Source: Prevotellaceae bacterium UBA4301 (GTDB lineage: Bacteria; Bacteroidota; Bacteroidia; Bacteroidales; Bacteroidaceae). From it: a stretch of DNA of 64,000 bases. The notes beneath the pieces are model-generated. The model did no database searches and was not told the origin of the DNA. It saw only the letters and a list, made by a program, of their open reading frames with translations. A program made the translations under genes and the position numbers. This document shows positions 15,133-25,021 of this stretch, one piece after another. The stretch is taken from assembly GCA_002395775.1 (NCBI GenBank), contig DGUV01000074.1, positions 20,306-84,305 of the forward strand. Direction: 5' to 3'. Positions within the stretch are counted from its first letter, which is position 1; each line of letters starts with the position of its first letter.

Positions 15133-16551
15133 ATGGCGTTCAATAACTTTAGTTTTTGGTTAATCTATCCATTCATTTTTGGGATATATTGGTTGATACC
15201 CATTAGGTTTAATGACTGGCGGAAGGCGTTTCTAATTTTTGCGAGTTATCTGCTATATATGAATTGGAAACCAGCTTATGCACTTGTGCTTCTGGGTGTG
15301 ACGATGATTACCTACTTTGGCGGACGCCTATTGGAAATCCAAGCAATAGCCAAGAAAAAAAAGAGAATTGTATGTTTTATTTCGTTTTTAGGCCTACTAC
15401 CATTATTGGTATTCAAATACTACAACTTCCTCAATGAGAGCCTGACTAATGGACTCACAACAATTGGTTTGTCATTTTCAATGCCAGGACTAAACTGGGC
15501 CGTTCCAGTCGGCATTTCTTTCTTTACCTTTCAGGCTGTAGGTTATATGTTGGATGTTTATCATGGAAGAATGAAAGCGGAGACTAACTTGTTGGACTAT
15601 CTGCTATTCGTGTCATTTTTCCCGCAAGTGATGTCTGGCCCTATCAGCAAGGCAAATGAACTACTCCCACAAATTAAGAAGCCCCATTTTTTTAATTATG
15701 AACAGGGAAAACAAGGATTAAAATTCTTACTATGGGGGATGTTTATCAAATTGGTAATAGCCGATCGCTTGGGATTATTTGTGGATACTGTTTACTCTAA
15801 TTATATTCACTACAACGGCACAACTTGTTTCACTGCAAGTGTGTTTTACTCCTTGCAGATTTACTGTGACTTTGCTGGGTATTCTCTAATGGCCATCGGT
15901 GTTGCAAGAACCCTTGGTTTCAATCTGATTAACAACTTCCGGAGACCATATTTTGCGGTAAGTATCACCGACTTTTGGAAACGATGGCACATCTCTTTGA
16001 CAAGATGGCTTACACAACAAGTGTATATCCCACTTGGTGGAAGCCGTTGCAGTAAATCACGCACATATTGGAACATTTTCGTGACATTCCTCGTGAGTGG
16101 TATCTGGCACGGAGCCAATTGGACGTTTATTATTTGGGGGGGTATGCATGGCATATTTCAGATTATCGAAAAGGTTTTGGGGTTGCAAAAGTATGAAGGA
16201 AATAGTTGGGTTGTTAAGACCATAAGGATTATTATTACATTCCTGTTGGTAAACTTCGCATGGATATTTTTCCGCATGCCTAACATTTCAAGTGCAGTAG
16301 TAGTAGTAGGGAAGATATTCACTAGTTATGGAGCACCTAACTTGAGCGGATTGGAGATTTACACTATTCTAATATTACTGGTCGCTTTAGCAATACTGTT
16401 TTTCAAAGATATTAAAGATGAATTCTTGCCGACAAGATTTGTATTTCTCCAGAAAGGTTTCGTCCGATGGAGTGTTTATTTTATTTTGTTCGCAATGACA
16501 ATTACACTCGGTGTCCTTGATAGTGGTCAGTTCATTTACGTTAACTTTTAG
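15133..16551 (+). CDS. MBOAT family O-acyltransferase (AlgI-like)
   Basis: A 472-residue polytopic membrane protein of the AlgI/DltB group. FFPQVMSGPI (about 171-180), DFWKRWHISLTRW (around 280) and the active-site histidine in SGIWHGANWTF (about 322-332) are diagnostic. It would move acetyl groups across the inner membrane for O-acetylation of the exported glycan. An SGNH-domain gene follows after 12 bp, matching the AlgI/AlgJ-type two-part system. ATG 15133 is preferred to the TTG at 15124. Confidence 0.92.
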   Translation: MAFNNFSFWLIYPFIFGIYWLIPIRFNDWRKAFLIFASYLLYMNWKPAYALVLLGVTMITYFGGRLLEIQAIAKKKKRIVCFISFLGLLPLLVFKYYNFLNESLTNGLTTIGLSFSMPGLNWAVPVGISFFTFQAVGYMLDVYHGRMKAETNLLDYLLFVSFFPQVMSGPISKANELLPQIKKPHFFNYEQGKQGLKFLLWGMFIKLVIADRLGLFVDTVYSNYIHYNGTTCFTASVFYSLQIYCDFAGYSLMAIGVARTLGFNLINNFRRPYFAVSITDFWKRWHISLTRWLTQQVYIPLGGSRCSKSRTYWNIFVTFLVSGIWHGANWTFIIWGGMHGIFQIIEKVLGLQKYEGNSWVVKTIRIIITFLLVNFAWIFFRMPNISSAVVVVGKIFTSYGAPNLSGLEIYTILILLVALAILFFKDIKDEFLPTRFVFLQKGFVRWSVYFILFAMTITLGVLDSGQFIYVNF

Positions 16552-16563
16552 GTTTTAGAGGAA

Positions 16564-17460
16564 ATGAAGAAGTTTTTGATTAAGATTCTCTTGTTTTTCA
16601 TTTCTGTGGCAGGGGTGGACATTCTTTATGGTGTTGCATGCCAATACATGAACGATCATTCAAAGGGAGGTGGCACAAAGAGCCGTCATTACACCTGCAA
16701 AGAATCGAACGAGGAGGTGTTGATTTTTGGTTCTTCCCGCGCTAAGCATCATTATGTTCCTGATATTATAGAAGATAGTCTTTGTTTAAAATGCTATAAC
16801 GCAGGAGAAGACGGAAACGGTATAATTCTCAGCTATGGGTTTTTGAAAATTATAACTGAGCGTTATTCGCCCAAACTCATCATTTATGATGTATCGGGAT
16901 ATGATATCTATGAAGATGACAACATGAAGTATTTGGACCTGTTGAAACCATATTACCGAGAGCCGGGGATTGATTCTATTTTTTGGCAGGTGAACTCAAG
17001 GACAAGATTAATGATGATGTCTAAACTATATTGTTTCAATACTTCATGTTTGCGAATTATTGGAAATTATATACATCCAATGACCAATTATCCCAAAGGA
17101 TATTATGCTATACACAAGGCTATGGATTATGAACCTGAAGTAATGGTGAGAGAAAAAGAAACTGTTGACACCTTAAAAATGGCGTTCATAAAAAACTTTA
17201 TAAAAAAAGCTCAAAACCAAGGTATCTCCTTGGTCTTCTGTGTCTCTCCTACATATAAGGTAGAGGGAGATGAACAGTATTATGACCCTGTCAAACAGTT
17301 ATGCGAGCAATATGGTATTCCTTTATTTTTCGATAGTAATGATCCCGAAATATCTAGTGATAAGCATTACTTTCAGGATAGAACACACATGAATGATGCT
17401 GGTGCACGTTTATATACTTCTAAACTAATGCATCAGATTAAACTTCACAGTCTTCTGTAA
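16564..17460 (+). CDS. SGNH-hydrolase-like O-acetyltransferase partner
   Basis: A 298-residue protein with an N-terminal membrane anchor or signal (FLIKILLFFISVAGVDILYG). Block I IFGSSRAKHHY (about 53-63) supplies the nucleophile serine, and DRTHMNDAGA near the C-terminus supplies the Asp-His pair. The architecture is that of periplasmic acetyl-transfer partners of MBOAT proteins (AlgJ/AlgX-like). The tight operon position after the MBOAT gene supports the same reaction. Confidence 0.8.
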   Translation: MKKFLIKILLFFISVAGVDILYGVACQYMNDHSKGGGTKSRHYTCKESNEEVLIFGSSRAKHHYVPDIIEDSLCLKCYNAGEDGNGIILSYGFLKIITERYSPKLIIYDVSGYDIYEDDNMKYLDLLKPYYREPGIDSIFWQVNSRTRLMMMSKLYCFNTSCLRIIGNYIHPMTNYPKGYYAIHKAMDYEPEVMVREKETVDTLKMAFIKNFIKKAQNQGISLVFCVSPTYKVEGDEQYYDPVKQLCEQYGIPLFFDSNDPEISSDKHYFQDRTHMNDAGARLYTSKLMHQIKLHSLL

Positions 17461-17467
17461 TAAGAAC

Positions 17468-18547
17468 ATGCAAGATAACACTTCAAATAATAAGCATCTA
17501 CTCACAAACGTGGCCATCATTCGGCCCTTTCTGGTAGTGCTTCTGGTTTTTTACCATGCATTTGCCATATACGGAAGTGCGTGGAATCCAATTCCGGGCT
17601 TCCTAGAGATTAAGACATATTGGTGGCTCGACAAGTTGAGTTATGCCTTTATGCTTGAAACTTTTGTGTTTGTATCAGGGTATGTGTTCGGATACCAGGT
17701 TCGAACAAAGGGTGAAATCAAATTAGAGGCAAGAAGTCTTTTCTTCGGGAAATTAAAAAGGTTAATTATGCCTTGCATGGTATTCAGTTTTCTTTACATC
17801 TTGCTGCTTGGCAATATTAAACAACCTATTACGAAAACTCTATATGATTTAGTCAATGGCTATGGTCACATGTGGTTCTTACCCATGCTCTTCTGGTGTT
17901 TTGTTGGAGTCTGGATCATCGAGAAATTGAAGTTGCGTATCGGCCACATTATAGCGGTCCTTATTATTTGTTCTATTTTCTCTTTCGTTCCATTACCGCT
18001 TCAGATGGGTTCTGCACTGTACTTCATGTTTTTTTTCTATATGGGGTACTTTTTACAACGAAATGATATAAAACTTAAGAGATTTTACAAACCTATCTAT
18101 GCGGCAACGTTGTTTATTTCCTTTGCCATAGCTTTTCCTTCGTTGACACTATTTCGAGAATCCGTAAAAAACGTTATTGTTAACGGGAGGGGGGATTGGA
18201 TAGATAATCAAATGATTGAGAAGGCGATAGCATTGTCGCTATCTAATTTCACGAGATTGATATATGCCTCTATTGGTTTAACAATGTTATTCGCAATAGT
18301 TGGATTGTTGGAAACGAAACGTTCCACCCCACTACCGAAATGGGTCATTAAGATAGGTGGCCTATGCATGGGAGTTTATTTGTTTCAGCAGTTTATACTG
18401 AAAGGACTATATCTCTATACTGCACTTCCTGAAATATTTGGCCCAATTTGGCTGCCATGGATTGGATTTGTAATTGCCCTTACAGGATCATTACTCATAT
18501 CATACTTGATGCGCATGACCAAAGCAGGCCGATTCCTTATCGGTTGA
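17468..18547 (+). CDS. Acyltransferase 3 family membrane protein
   Basis: A 359-residue multi-pass membrane protein of the Acyltransferase_3 (OafA/NodX-type) family. The N-terminal RPFLVVLLVFYHAFAIYG places the catalytic His of this family in TM1, and about ten hydrophobic segments follow. Such proteins acylate sugars at the cytoplasmic membrane. With the MBOAT pair just upstream, the locus encodes two separate acylation systems. The acceptor sugar is unknown. Confidence 0.87.
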   Translation: MQDNTSNNKHLLTNVAIIRPFLVVLLVFYHAFAIYGSAWNPIPGFLEIKTYWWLDKLSYAFMLETFVFVSGYVFGYQVRTKGEIKLEARSLFFGKLKRLIMPCMVFSFLYILLLGNIKQPITKTLYDLVNGYGHMWFLPMLFWCFVGVWIIEKLKLRIGHIIAVLIICSIFSFVPLPLQMGSALYFMFFFYMGYFLQRNDIKLKRFYKPIYAATLFISFAIAFPSLTLFRESVKNVIVNGRGDWIDNQMIEKAIALSLSNFTRLIYASIGLTMLFAIVGLLETKRSTPLPKWVIKIGGLCMGVYLFQQFILKGLYLYTALPEIFGPIWLPWIGFVIALTGSLLISYLMRMTKAGRFLIG

Positions 18548-18566
18548 TAATTACAAATCGAAGAAA

Positions 18567-20015
18567 ATGTCAAAGACACTTAATACAAAAGTTAGGACTG
18601 CCACAAAATGGTCTACAGTTGGAGAGGTAGCGGCCAAGTTAGTTGCTCCTATCTCCAGCATGTTTCTTGCGCGATTACTCACACCAGAGGCCTTTGGTGT
18701 GGTGACCACGCTTATGATGATTATCACTTTTGCGGAGATATTTACCGATGCAGGATTCCAAAAGTATCTAATTCAGCATGAGTTTCGAGATGCAGAGGAT
18801 CGGGATGAAAGCACAAATGTTGCCTTTTGGAGCAATCTTATAATGTCACTTGCCATTTGGGGCATTATAGCATTTTTTAGTGCTCCATTGGCCGAATTGG
18901 TAGGAAATCCTGGACTTGGCCATGTACTCGTCATTGCTTGCGTCTCCATTCCTCTGGCAGCATTCAGCAGCATACAAATGGCTTTATTTAAACGTGACTT
19001 GGACTTTAAGACACTTGCAAGAGTGAGGATTGTATCAACACTTATACCATTGCTCGTTACCGTACCTTTGGCATTCTGGTTGCGTAGTTATTGGGCCCTT
19101 GTGATAGGAACTATCATCGTCAACCTCGTCAATGCAGTATTACTAACAGCATTTTCCAAGTGGAAACCTCGTTTGTTCTATAGTTTTGCTAAGCTAAAAG
19201 AGATGTTCTCATTCACAGTTTGGAGCATGATTGAGGCCATAAGCATCTGGTTGACAAATTATGTTGATGTATTTATAGTCGGCACAATGTTAAGCCAATA
19301 CTACTTAGGACTATACAAAACTTCTTCAACCTTAGTTGGTCAAATCATGGGGCTCGTCACAGCCATTACTACGCCTATTCTCTTTTCTGCATTGTCTCGG
19401 TTGCAGAACGATGAGAAAGAGTTCCAGGGTCTCTTTTTCCGCTTCCAAAAGTTAGTAGGTCTTTTAGTTATTCCACTTGGAGTTGGTATTTTTCTCTTTC
19501 GGGATTTTGCAACAGAAATTATTCTGGGAGATCAATGGGGAGAGGCAGCTGGTTTTATTGGCCTTTGGGCACTGACAAGTTCTGTCACAATAGTTTTGAG
19601 CCATTATAGTAGTGAGGTATATAGAGCAAAGGGGAAACCCAAACTATCGGTATTAGCTCAAATTTTACATATCATTGCACTTTGGCCGACAGTATTAATA
19701 ACGGTAAAATATGGCTTTGAGACATTATACGTAGCCCGTTCGTTAGTGCGTTTAGAATTAATCGCTGTCAATCTATGTATTATGGGCTTAATGATTAAAA
19801 TGCCTGTGAGAAGGATGTTTACTAATATTTTGCCATCCTGCTTAGCTGCATTATGCATGTTGGCAGTTATGCTACTTCCAGCCACCAGCAGTATTTGGTT
19901 GAGTATTGTATATGCCCTAATTGCCACATCTATTTATATTGCTATTATAATGCTATTTAAAGACGAGAGACAAATTTTTATCAGTTTACCGAGAATAATC
20001 AAGAACAAGTCATGA
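18567..20015 (+). CDS. wzx: Polysaccharide flippase (Wzx/WzxC-like, MOP superfamily)
   Basis: A 482-residue protein with about 12-14 hydrophobic segments. The start, RTATKWSTVGEVAAKLVAPI, then LARLLTPEAFGVV, and FTDAGFQKYLIQ, are typical of the WzxC-like polysaccharide transporter family. It would flip undecaprenyl-linked repeat units to the periplasm. Its stop overlaps the CapA-like gene by four bases (ATGA). Confidence 0.92.
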   Translation: MSKTLNTKVRTATKWSTVGEVAAKLVAPISSMFLARLLTPEAFGVVTTLMMIITFAEIFTDAGFQKYLIQHEFRDAEDRDESTNVAFWSNLIMSLAIWGIIAFFSAPLAELVGNPGLGHVLVIACVSIPLAAFSSIQMALFKRDLDFKTLARVRIVSTLIPLLVTVPLAFWLRSYWALVIGTIIVNLVNAVLLTAFSKWKPRLFYSFAKLKEMFSFTVWSMIEAISIWLTNYVDVFIVGTMLSQYYLGLYKTSSTLVGQIMGLVTAITTPILFSALSRLQNDEKEFQGLFFRFQKLVGLLVIPLGVGIFLFRDFATEIILGDQWGEAAGFIGLWALTSSVTIVLSHYSSEVYRAKGKPKLSVLAQILHIIALWPTVLITVKYGFETLYVARSLVRLELIAVNLCIMGLMIKMPVRRMFTNILPSCLAALCMLAVMLLPATSSIWLSIVYALIATSIYIAIIMLFKDERQIFISLPRIIKNKS

Positions 20016-21127
20016 AAGTGTTAGTAGCTGGAGATTATTGTCCACAAGAGCGGGTGGCAGATTTGTTTGAAAAAAATAACTTTTCATCAGTCTTTGGTTC
20101 AATAAAGCCCTTAATTACTGAAGCTGACGTATCAATAGTAAATTTAGAGTGCCCTGTGTGCGACGGCGATGGGCAGCCTATCAAAAAAGTTGGTCCAAAT
20201 CTTCATTGTTCATCAAAAGGAATTGAGGCTATGAAATGGGCTGGATTTAACTGCGTCACTTTGGCTAACAATCATTTTTTTGACTATGGCAAAGAAGGCG
20301 TTGAGAACACTTTGCAAGCATGCAAAGAATACGATTTAGACATTGTTGGCGGAGGAATGAATTTTCAAGAAGCCTCAAAAGTCTTATATAAAAAAATCAA
20401 TGGAGAAACGCTTGCTATAATAAATTGCTGCGAACATGAATTCAGCATTGCCACTGAAGATTCGGCTGGTAGTAATCCGTTGAATCCAATTCAGCAGTAC
20501 TATGCGATTAAAGAGGCAAAGAAAAAAGCAGACTACGTATTGGTTATCATTCATGGTGGACATGAAATGTGGCAGTTGCCAAGTCCTCGTATGCAAGAGA
20601 CCTACCGTTTTCTTATAGACGCTGGAGCCGACGCTGTTGTAAATCATCATCAGCATTGTTATAGCGGATATGAGTTTTACAATGATAAGCCCATCGTTTA
20701 TGGTTTAGGAAATTTTTGTTTTGACAAGCAAGGATATCTTCCTGAGCTGTGGTGTTATGGATATATGGTAAATATCAACCTTTCTAATAAGATTAAGATT
20801 GACCTCTATCCTTATGAACAATGCAGAAAAGAGCCAAAGGTCATGTTTTTATCCAATCGAAAAGATTTTGAAGAACGGATAAAGGAACTTAACGATATCA
20901 TTTCCACTCCCTCAAAACTACAGGAAGAAACTTATGCCTATTATTCCAAAAACAAAAAAAACATATGCATGGCCTTTGAACCATATCGAGGGCGCATCCT
21001 AAATAAGTTATATTTATTGGGTTTGCTTCCTTCATTTTTGAGCAATAACAAAAAGAAGAAACTGCTTAATCTACTGCAGTGTGAATCACATCGAGATAAG
21101 GTATTACATAATCTAAATACTGATTAA
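20012..21127 (+). CDS. CapA family protein (PGA_cap metallophosphatase-like)
   Basis: A 371-residue protein of the PGA_cap family. The calcineurin-like metal motifs are visible: AGDYCPQ (6-12), NLECPV (about 45-50), LANNHFFDYG (about 86-95), IIHGGHE (about 178-184) and HHQH (about 210-213). Relatives include poly-gamma-glutamate synthesis protein CapA, but many family members sit in polysaccharide loci with no known substrate. No signal peptide is evident, unlike CapA itself. It is coupled to wzx by overlap. Confidence 0.85.
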   Translation: MKVLVAGDYCPQERVADLFEKNNFSSVFGSIKPLITEADVSIVNLECPVCDGDGQPIKKVGPNLHCSSKGIEAMKWAGFNCVTLANNHFFDYGKEGVENTLQACKEYDLDIVGGGMNFQEASKVLYKKINGETLAIINCCEHEFSIATEDSAGSNPLNPIQQYYAIKEAKKKADYVLVIIHGGHEMWQLPSPRMQETYRFLIDAGADAVVNHHQHCYSGYEFYNDKPIVYGLGNFCFDKQGYLPELWCYGYMVNINLSNKIKIDLYPYEQCRKEPKVMFLSNRKDFEERIKELNDIISTPSKLQEETYAYYSKNKKNICMAFEPYRGRILNKLYLLGLLPSFLSNNKKKKLLNLLQCESHRDKVLHNLNTD

Positions 21128-21132
21128 TTGAT

Positions 21133-22314
21133 ATGTCACATAACAATCATTCATTGGAGTATTATAAGACTCCATCTAAGTACTTAATATTAAGGAATTT
21201 TGCTTTCTTTTGCATGCTTGGTTTCCTTGTATATCACTGGTTTCCATTTCCACCTATCGTTTGGAGGTTAGGATTGGTCTGCTTGAGTTTTATTGGTATT
21301 CTCATACATCTGACTAAATTCAAATTAACGGCCGTTGAACGAAGTATGCTTCTTTTTGTTGCTCTAAATGTCATTTATTTTTTGTTCTCTTTTACGTGGC
21401 AAAAACCAGAGTCAACAAACTTTGGCAATGTTCTATGTTCCATGTTGCCTATACCCCTCTTCTTTGTAATAACCGCTAATGGAGCTATAACTCGCCGCTC
21501 ATTGACAATTTTCCTTATATTAAGCTGTATCGCTGGATATTTCTACTTTTACCACGAAGAAAGCATCCTATTTGAAGTAGCTTTATCAGGCGAGTCTGGT
21601 GACTTCACAATTAATAACTCCACCATTTTTCTTGTAATCATTCCTCTTCTTTTTTTTGTTCGTAACAAATGGATTACAATAGGTGTATCCGTTATCATTA
21701 TTTTCTTTATTATATATGGAGCCAAACGTGGCAACATTATCTCTGCAATGTTACCCTTCTATCTGCTTGTCCGAATGAACATGAAATCGAAACAGTCCTT
21801 TCTTAGTGAGGTTTTGCTTATAATTGTGGTAACTGCGATCTCATATTTCGCTTATTATACTATGATGAATAGTGATTATTTGGTTAGCCGTATTGCAAAA
21901 ACGCTTGAAGGAGATACTTCTAACCGTGACATTTTATACGCTACTGCATTTAGTACATGGTTAAATGCAGAAAATTTACATAACATCATTTTCGGATTTG
22001 GAACTGACGGAACCACCAATTTAATCGGAATCCGTGCACACAATGATTGGTTAGAAATATTAGTTGATTTTGGCATATTAGGTATTTTTGCTTATCTTTT
22101 ATTCCATGTAAGTATAATAAGGACTATTCTGAAGAACAAACATAACCCTCTGTTATACTATACTCTTCTTGCAGTGTTTTTTATTTGGTTTTCAAAGTCT
22201 TTGTACTCAATGGGATTCACTAACAATATTTTTTCATTTCTTTCAATGGAAATAGGAATTGTCCTTGGCCTCGAGTACCGAGATAAGCAGGGGTTATCTA
22301 TTCTATCTGACTAA
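21133..22314 (+). CDS. wzy: Wzy-like O-antigen polymerase/ligase
   Basis: A 393-residue, very hydrophobic protein with about 11-12 membrane segments and a large periplasmic loop before the C-terminal segments. In that loop, DWLEILVDFGILGI matches the end of the Wzy_C/O-antigen ligase domain (the usual HNxxL-x-x-x-x-G-x-G motif, here AHNDWLEILVDFGILG). Position between flippase and glycosyltransferases supports the polymerase role. Family sequence conservation is low, so the call rests on topology and this motif. Confidence 0.82.
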   Translation: MSHNNHSLEYYKTPSKYLILRNFAFFCMLGFLVYHWFPFPPIVWRLGLVCLSFIGILIHLTKFKLTAVERSMLLFVALNVIYFLFSFTWQKPESTNFGNVLCSMLPIPLFFVITANGAITRRSLTIFLILSCIAGYFYFYHEESILFEVALSGESGDFTINNSTIFLVIIPLLFFVRNKWITIGVSVIIIFFIIYGAKRGNIISAMLPFYLLVRMNMKSKQSFLSEVLLIIVVTAISYFAYYTMMNSDYLVSRIAKTLEGDTSNRDILYATAFSTWLNAENLHNIIFGFGTDGTTNLIGIRAHNDWLEILVDFGILGIFAYLLFHVSIIRTILKNKHNPLLYYTLLAVFFIWFSKSLYSMGFTNNIFSFLSMEIGIVLGLEYRDKQGLSILSD

Positions 22315-22321
22315 TTATTCT

Positions 22322-23230
22322 ATGCAACCAATACTTAACTTTATAAAGCATCCCAGTCGTTTATTTTTAGGAATAGTCAAGAAGACACACTTCCTTTATT
22401 CAGATAGTGTGTATCTACGATTATACTATTTCTTTAAATTAGGCAAAGTTTTACATCTTCATCATCCCTTAACATTTAATGAGAAACTACAGTGGTTGAA
22501 ATTATATGACCGGCGACCAGAATACACCATGATGGTAGATAAGTATTCAGTTAAGAATTATGTGGCAGAGATTATTGGAAGGGAACATACTATTCCTACG
22601 CTGGGTGTATGGGACAGCCCTGATGATATAGAATGGGATTTGCTGCCGCAACAATTTGTGCTAAAGACCACCCATGGAGGAGGAGGCTGTGGTGTTATCA
22701 TATGTAAGAATAAAGCAACATTCAATAAAGACGATGCAATACACAAACTTTCCGTTTCCTTAAAAAGCGATATTTATAAAGAATTTCGTGAATGGCCCTA
22801 CAAAAATGTCAAGAAACGTATTATTGCAGAGCAATATATGACAAACGATGGCCAGGAGTTGGAAGATTATAAAATACATTGTTTCAATGGCACCCCCAAA
22901 TTCATACTACTTTGCAGAGATCGATTCTCAAAAAAAGGATTGTCTGAGGATTTTTATTCAACAGAATGGGAACATCTAAATATGAAGCGACCAAATCGAG
23001 ACAATCCCGGAGGACATAATCGTCCAAAAGAGTTAGATGAAATGATACGTTTTGCAAAATTACTATCCAAAGACATACCATTTATTCGGACTGATTTTTA
23101 TATAATTAATGGCCAAGTGTATTTTGGAGAACTAACTTTTTTCCCTGCTGGAGGTATGAGTAGCTTTGAACCCGAAGAGTATGACCGAACTCTTGGATCA
23201 TGGCTCGTCCTTCCGCATGAAATGTCGTAA
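22322..23230 (+). CDS. ATP-grasp TupA-like glycan enzyme
   Basis: A 302-residue protein. HHPLTFNEKLQWLKLYDR (near residue 50), DKYSVKNYV, and the glycine-rich KTTHGGGGCGVIIC (about 117-130) with downstream ITTDFY-like metal-site residues (here IRTDFYIINGQVYFGELTF) are characteristic of the TupA-like ATP-grasp family found in capsule and teichuronopeptide loci. Members are thought to ligate amino acids or similar groups to glycans. The ATG at 22322 is chosen; a TTG at 22259 would reach back into wzy. Confidence 0.85.
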   Translation: MQPILNFIKHPSRLFLGIVKKTHFLYSDSVYLRLYYFFKLGKVLHLHHPLTFNEKLQWLKLYDRRPEYTMMVDKYSVKNYVAEIIGREHTIPTLGVWDSPDDIEWDLLPQQFVLKTTHGGGGCGVIICKNKATFNKDDAIHKLSVSLKSDIYKEFREWPYKNVKKRIIAEQYMTNDGQELEDYKIHCFNGTPKFILLCRDRFSKKGLSEDFYSTEWEHLNMKRPNRDNPGGHNRPKELDEMIRFAKLLSKDIPFIRTDFYIINGQVYFGELTFFPAGGMSSFEPEEYDRTLGSWLVLPHEMS

Positions 23231-23237
23231 TTGGATT

Positions 23238-24317
23238 ATGAAACACATACTATGTCTCATAGACTCACTCGGTCCAGGCGGAGCACAGCGGCAATTGGTT
23301 GGGCTCGCTGTGTTTTTAAAAGAAAAAGGATACAAAATATCAGTGGCGTATTATCATGATTATTGTTTCTATGCAGATTATCTATTAGCCAATGACATAC
23401 CATATGTATACCTAAATAAGGCTAAAAAATCGGTTTCCAGAATATGGCATATAGCACGCTATATCCGTAAAACGGAACCTGATGTGGTAATTTCCTATTT
23501 GGAAACGCCTTCGATATGTGCCTGTATGGCTCACATATTTAATCGCAAATTCAAACTGATAGTATCCGAAAGAAATACTACCCAACATACTGGGAAAAAT
23601 GAGATAATAAGATTTAATCTTTTTAGAATAGCAGACTATGTGGTCCCTAATTCCTATTCACAAGAAGAATATATATGTTCGTTTTTCCCAAAGTTAAAAG
23701 ACAAAGTATATACCATCCCCAATTTTGTAGACCTAACATATTTTGTTCCTACGTTAAAAAAAAATCGACGGAAAGTGCCAGAAATTATGATTGCGGCATC
23801 TATTTGGCCCTCTAAAAATACTCTAGGATTTATAGATGCTGTAGCAGCGTTGAAGTCTAAAGGATTTTGCTTCCATATTAGTTGGTATGGACTAAACACA
23901 GCACATATGGATTATATCAATAAATGTAAGCAAAAAATCGAGTATCTTGGCCTTATCGATTATATAGAACTAAAGGAGAAAACAAACAAAATATTAGAGA
24001 AGTATCAAAAGGCAGACTATTTCTGCTTGCCCTCATTTTATGAAGGAACACCCAATGTGATTTGTGAGGCAATGGCATGTGGACTCCCTATTGCATGCAG
24101 TAAGGTGTGTGACAATAGTCGCTATGTAGAAGAAGGAATAAATGGCTTCCTCTTCAACCCACATGACACAAACAGTATAGCCATGGCACTTGAGCGAATG
24201 ATGTCCCTCAAAGATGCAGAATATCAAGCATTCTCCATTAATAACCGTAAGCACGCAGAGTATTTGTTTTCGAAAGACAAATTTGTACAATCATATATAA
24301 AACTATTGGCACTATGA
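23238..24317 (+). CDS. Glycosyltransferase family 4
   Basis: A 359-residue GT-B protein. The N-terminal LCLIDSLGPGGAQRQLV (about 5-21) is the donor-loop region of GT4 enzymes, and the C-terminal PSFYEGTPNVICEAMACG (about 265-282) is the EX7E nucleotide-sugar motif. It acts on the cytoplasmic face, adding one sugar to the lipid-linked unit; donor and acceptor are unknown. The start at 23238 follows the previous stop by seven bases. Confidence 0.92.
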   Translation: MKHILCLIDSLGPGGAQRQLVGLAVFLKEKGYKISVAYYHDYCFYADYLLANDIPYVYLNKAKKSVSRIWHIARYIRKTEPDVVISYLETPSICACMAHIFNRKFKLIVSERNTTQHTGKNEIIRFNLFRIADYVVPNSYSQEEYICSFFPKLKDKVYTIPNFVDLTYFVPTLKKNRRKVPEIMIAASIWPSKNTLGFIDAVAALKSKGFCFHISWYGLNTAHMDYINKCKQKIEYLGLIDYIELKEKTNKILEKYQKADYFCLPSFYEGTPNVICEAMACGLPIACSKVCDNSRYVEEGINGFLFNPHDTNSIAMALERMMSLKDAEYQAFSINNRKHAEYLFSKDKFVQSYIKLLAL

Positions 24318-24952
24318 GATTATTTTTGCTTATTAAAAGAGTATGGAATCGGGTTATGTCAAAACTTAATCACCATCAATTTAAGAACATTCATAAAACG
24401 GCATTCGTATCATATAAAGCGACTATTGATAATCCTGAAAATTTATATATGGAAGAATATACTAATATTTATAGTGGGTCTGTGATTATGAATAGTAAAG
24501 CCAATTTTATTATGAAGAAATATTCGGGGGCCGCTATTGGGTTAACTGTCATTACTGGCAATCATCTATCACCTATAGGTATGTGGCGAAAATTTGTAAC
24601 GGAGAATATAAAAGAGCAACTAGATAAAAACCATAATGCGGACAAAGATATTATTGTAGGGGAGGATGTGTGGATTGGCGCTAATGTAACATTGTTGTCT
24701 GGTGTCATTATTGGTCGTGGTGCGATAATTGGTGCTGGTTCTGTTGTGCGTTCCAAAGTTCCGCCATATGCTATTGTTACAGGAAATCCTGCAAAAATTA
24801 TGGGCTTTGTCTTTGATCCTGAACAAGTAATAGAACATGAGTCCAAATTATATCCTGAAGATGAAAGGCTACCAAGAGAAATTCTTGAAAAGAATTACCA
24901 AAAGTATTTTAAAAAGAGACTAAAAAACATAGCCGAATACCAGAAGTTATAG
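24314..24952 (+). CDS. Hexapeptide-repeat acyltransferase (maltose/galactoside acetyltransferase type)
   Basis: A 212-residue protein with left-handed beta-helix hexapeptides, mainly IIVGEDVWIGANVTLLSG (from about 116) and VIIGRGAIIGAGSVV (about 134-148), ending with AIVTGNPAKIMGF. The catalytic His of the acetyl-CoA site is in TGNHLSP (about 79-85). It overlaps the preceding GT gene by four bases. Likely O-acetylates a sugar or lipid-linked intermediate in the cytoplasm. Confidence 0.87.
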   Translation: MRLFLLIKRVWNRVMSKLNHHQFKNIHKTAFVSYKATIDNPENLYMEEYTNIYSGSVIMNSKANFIMKKYSGAAIGLTVITGNHLSPIGMWRKFVTENIKEQLDKNHNADKDIIVGEDVWIGANVTLLSGVIIGRGAIIGAGSVVRSKVPPYAIVTGNPAKIMGFVFDPEQVIEHESKLYPEDERLPREILEKNYQKYFKKRLKNIAEYQKL

Positions 24953-25021
24953 TATTAGGAGAATAATTATAAAATAGTTCGCAACTAATTTATGCAATTG
25001 TTTTTAAATGACGTTAAGAGG

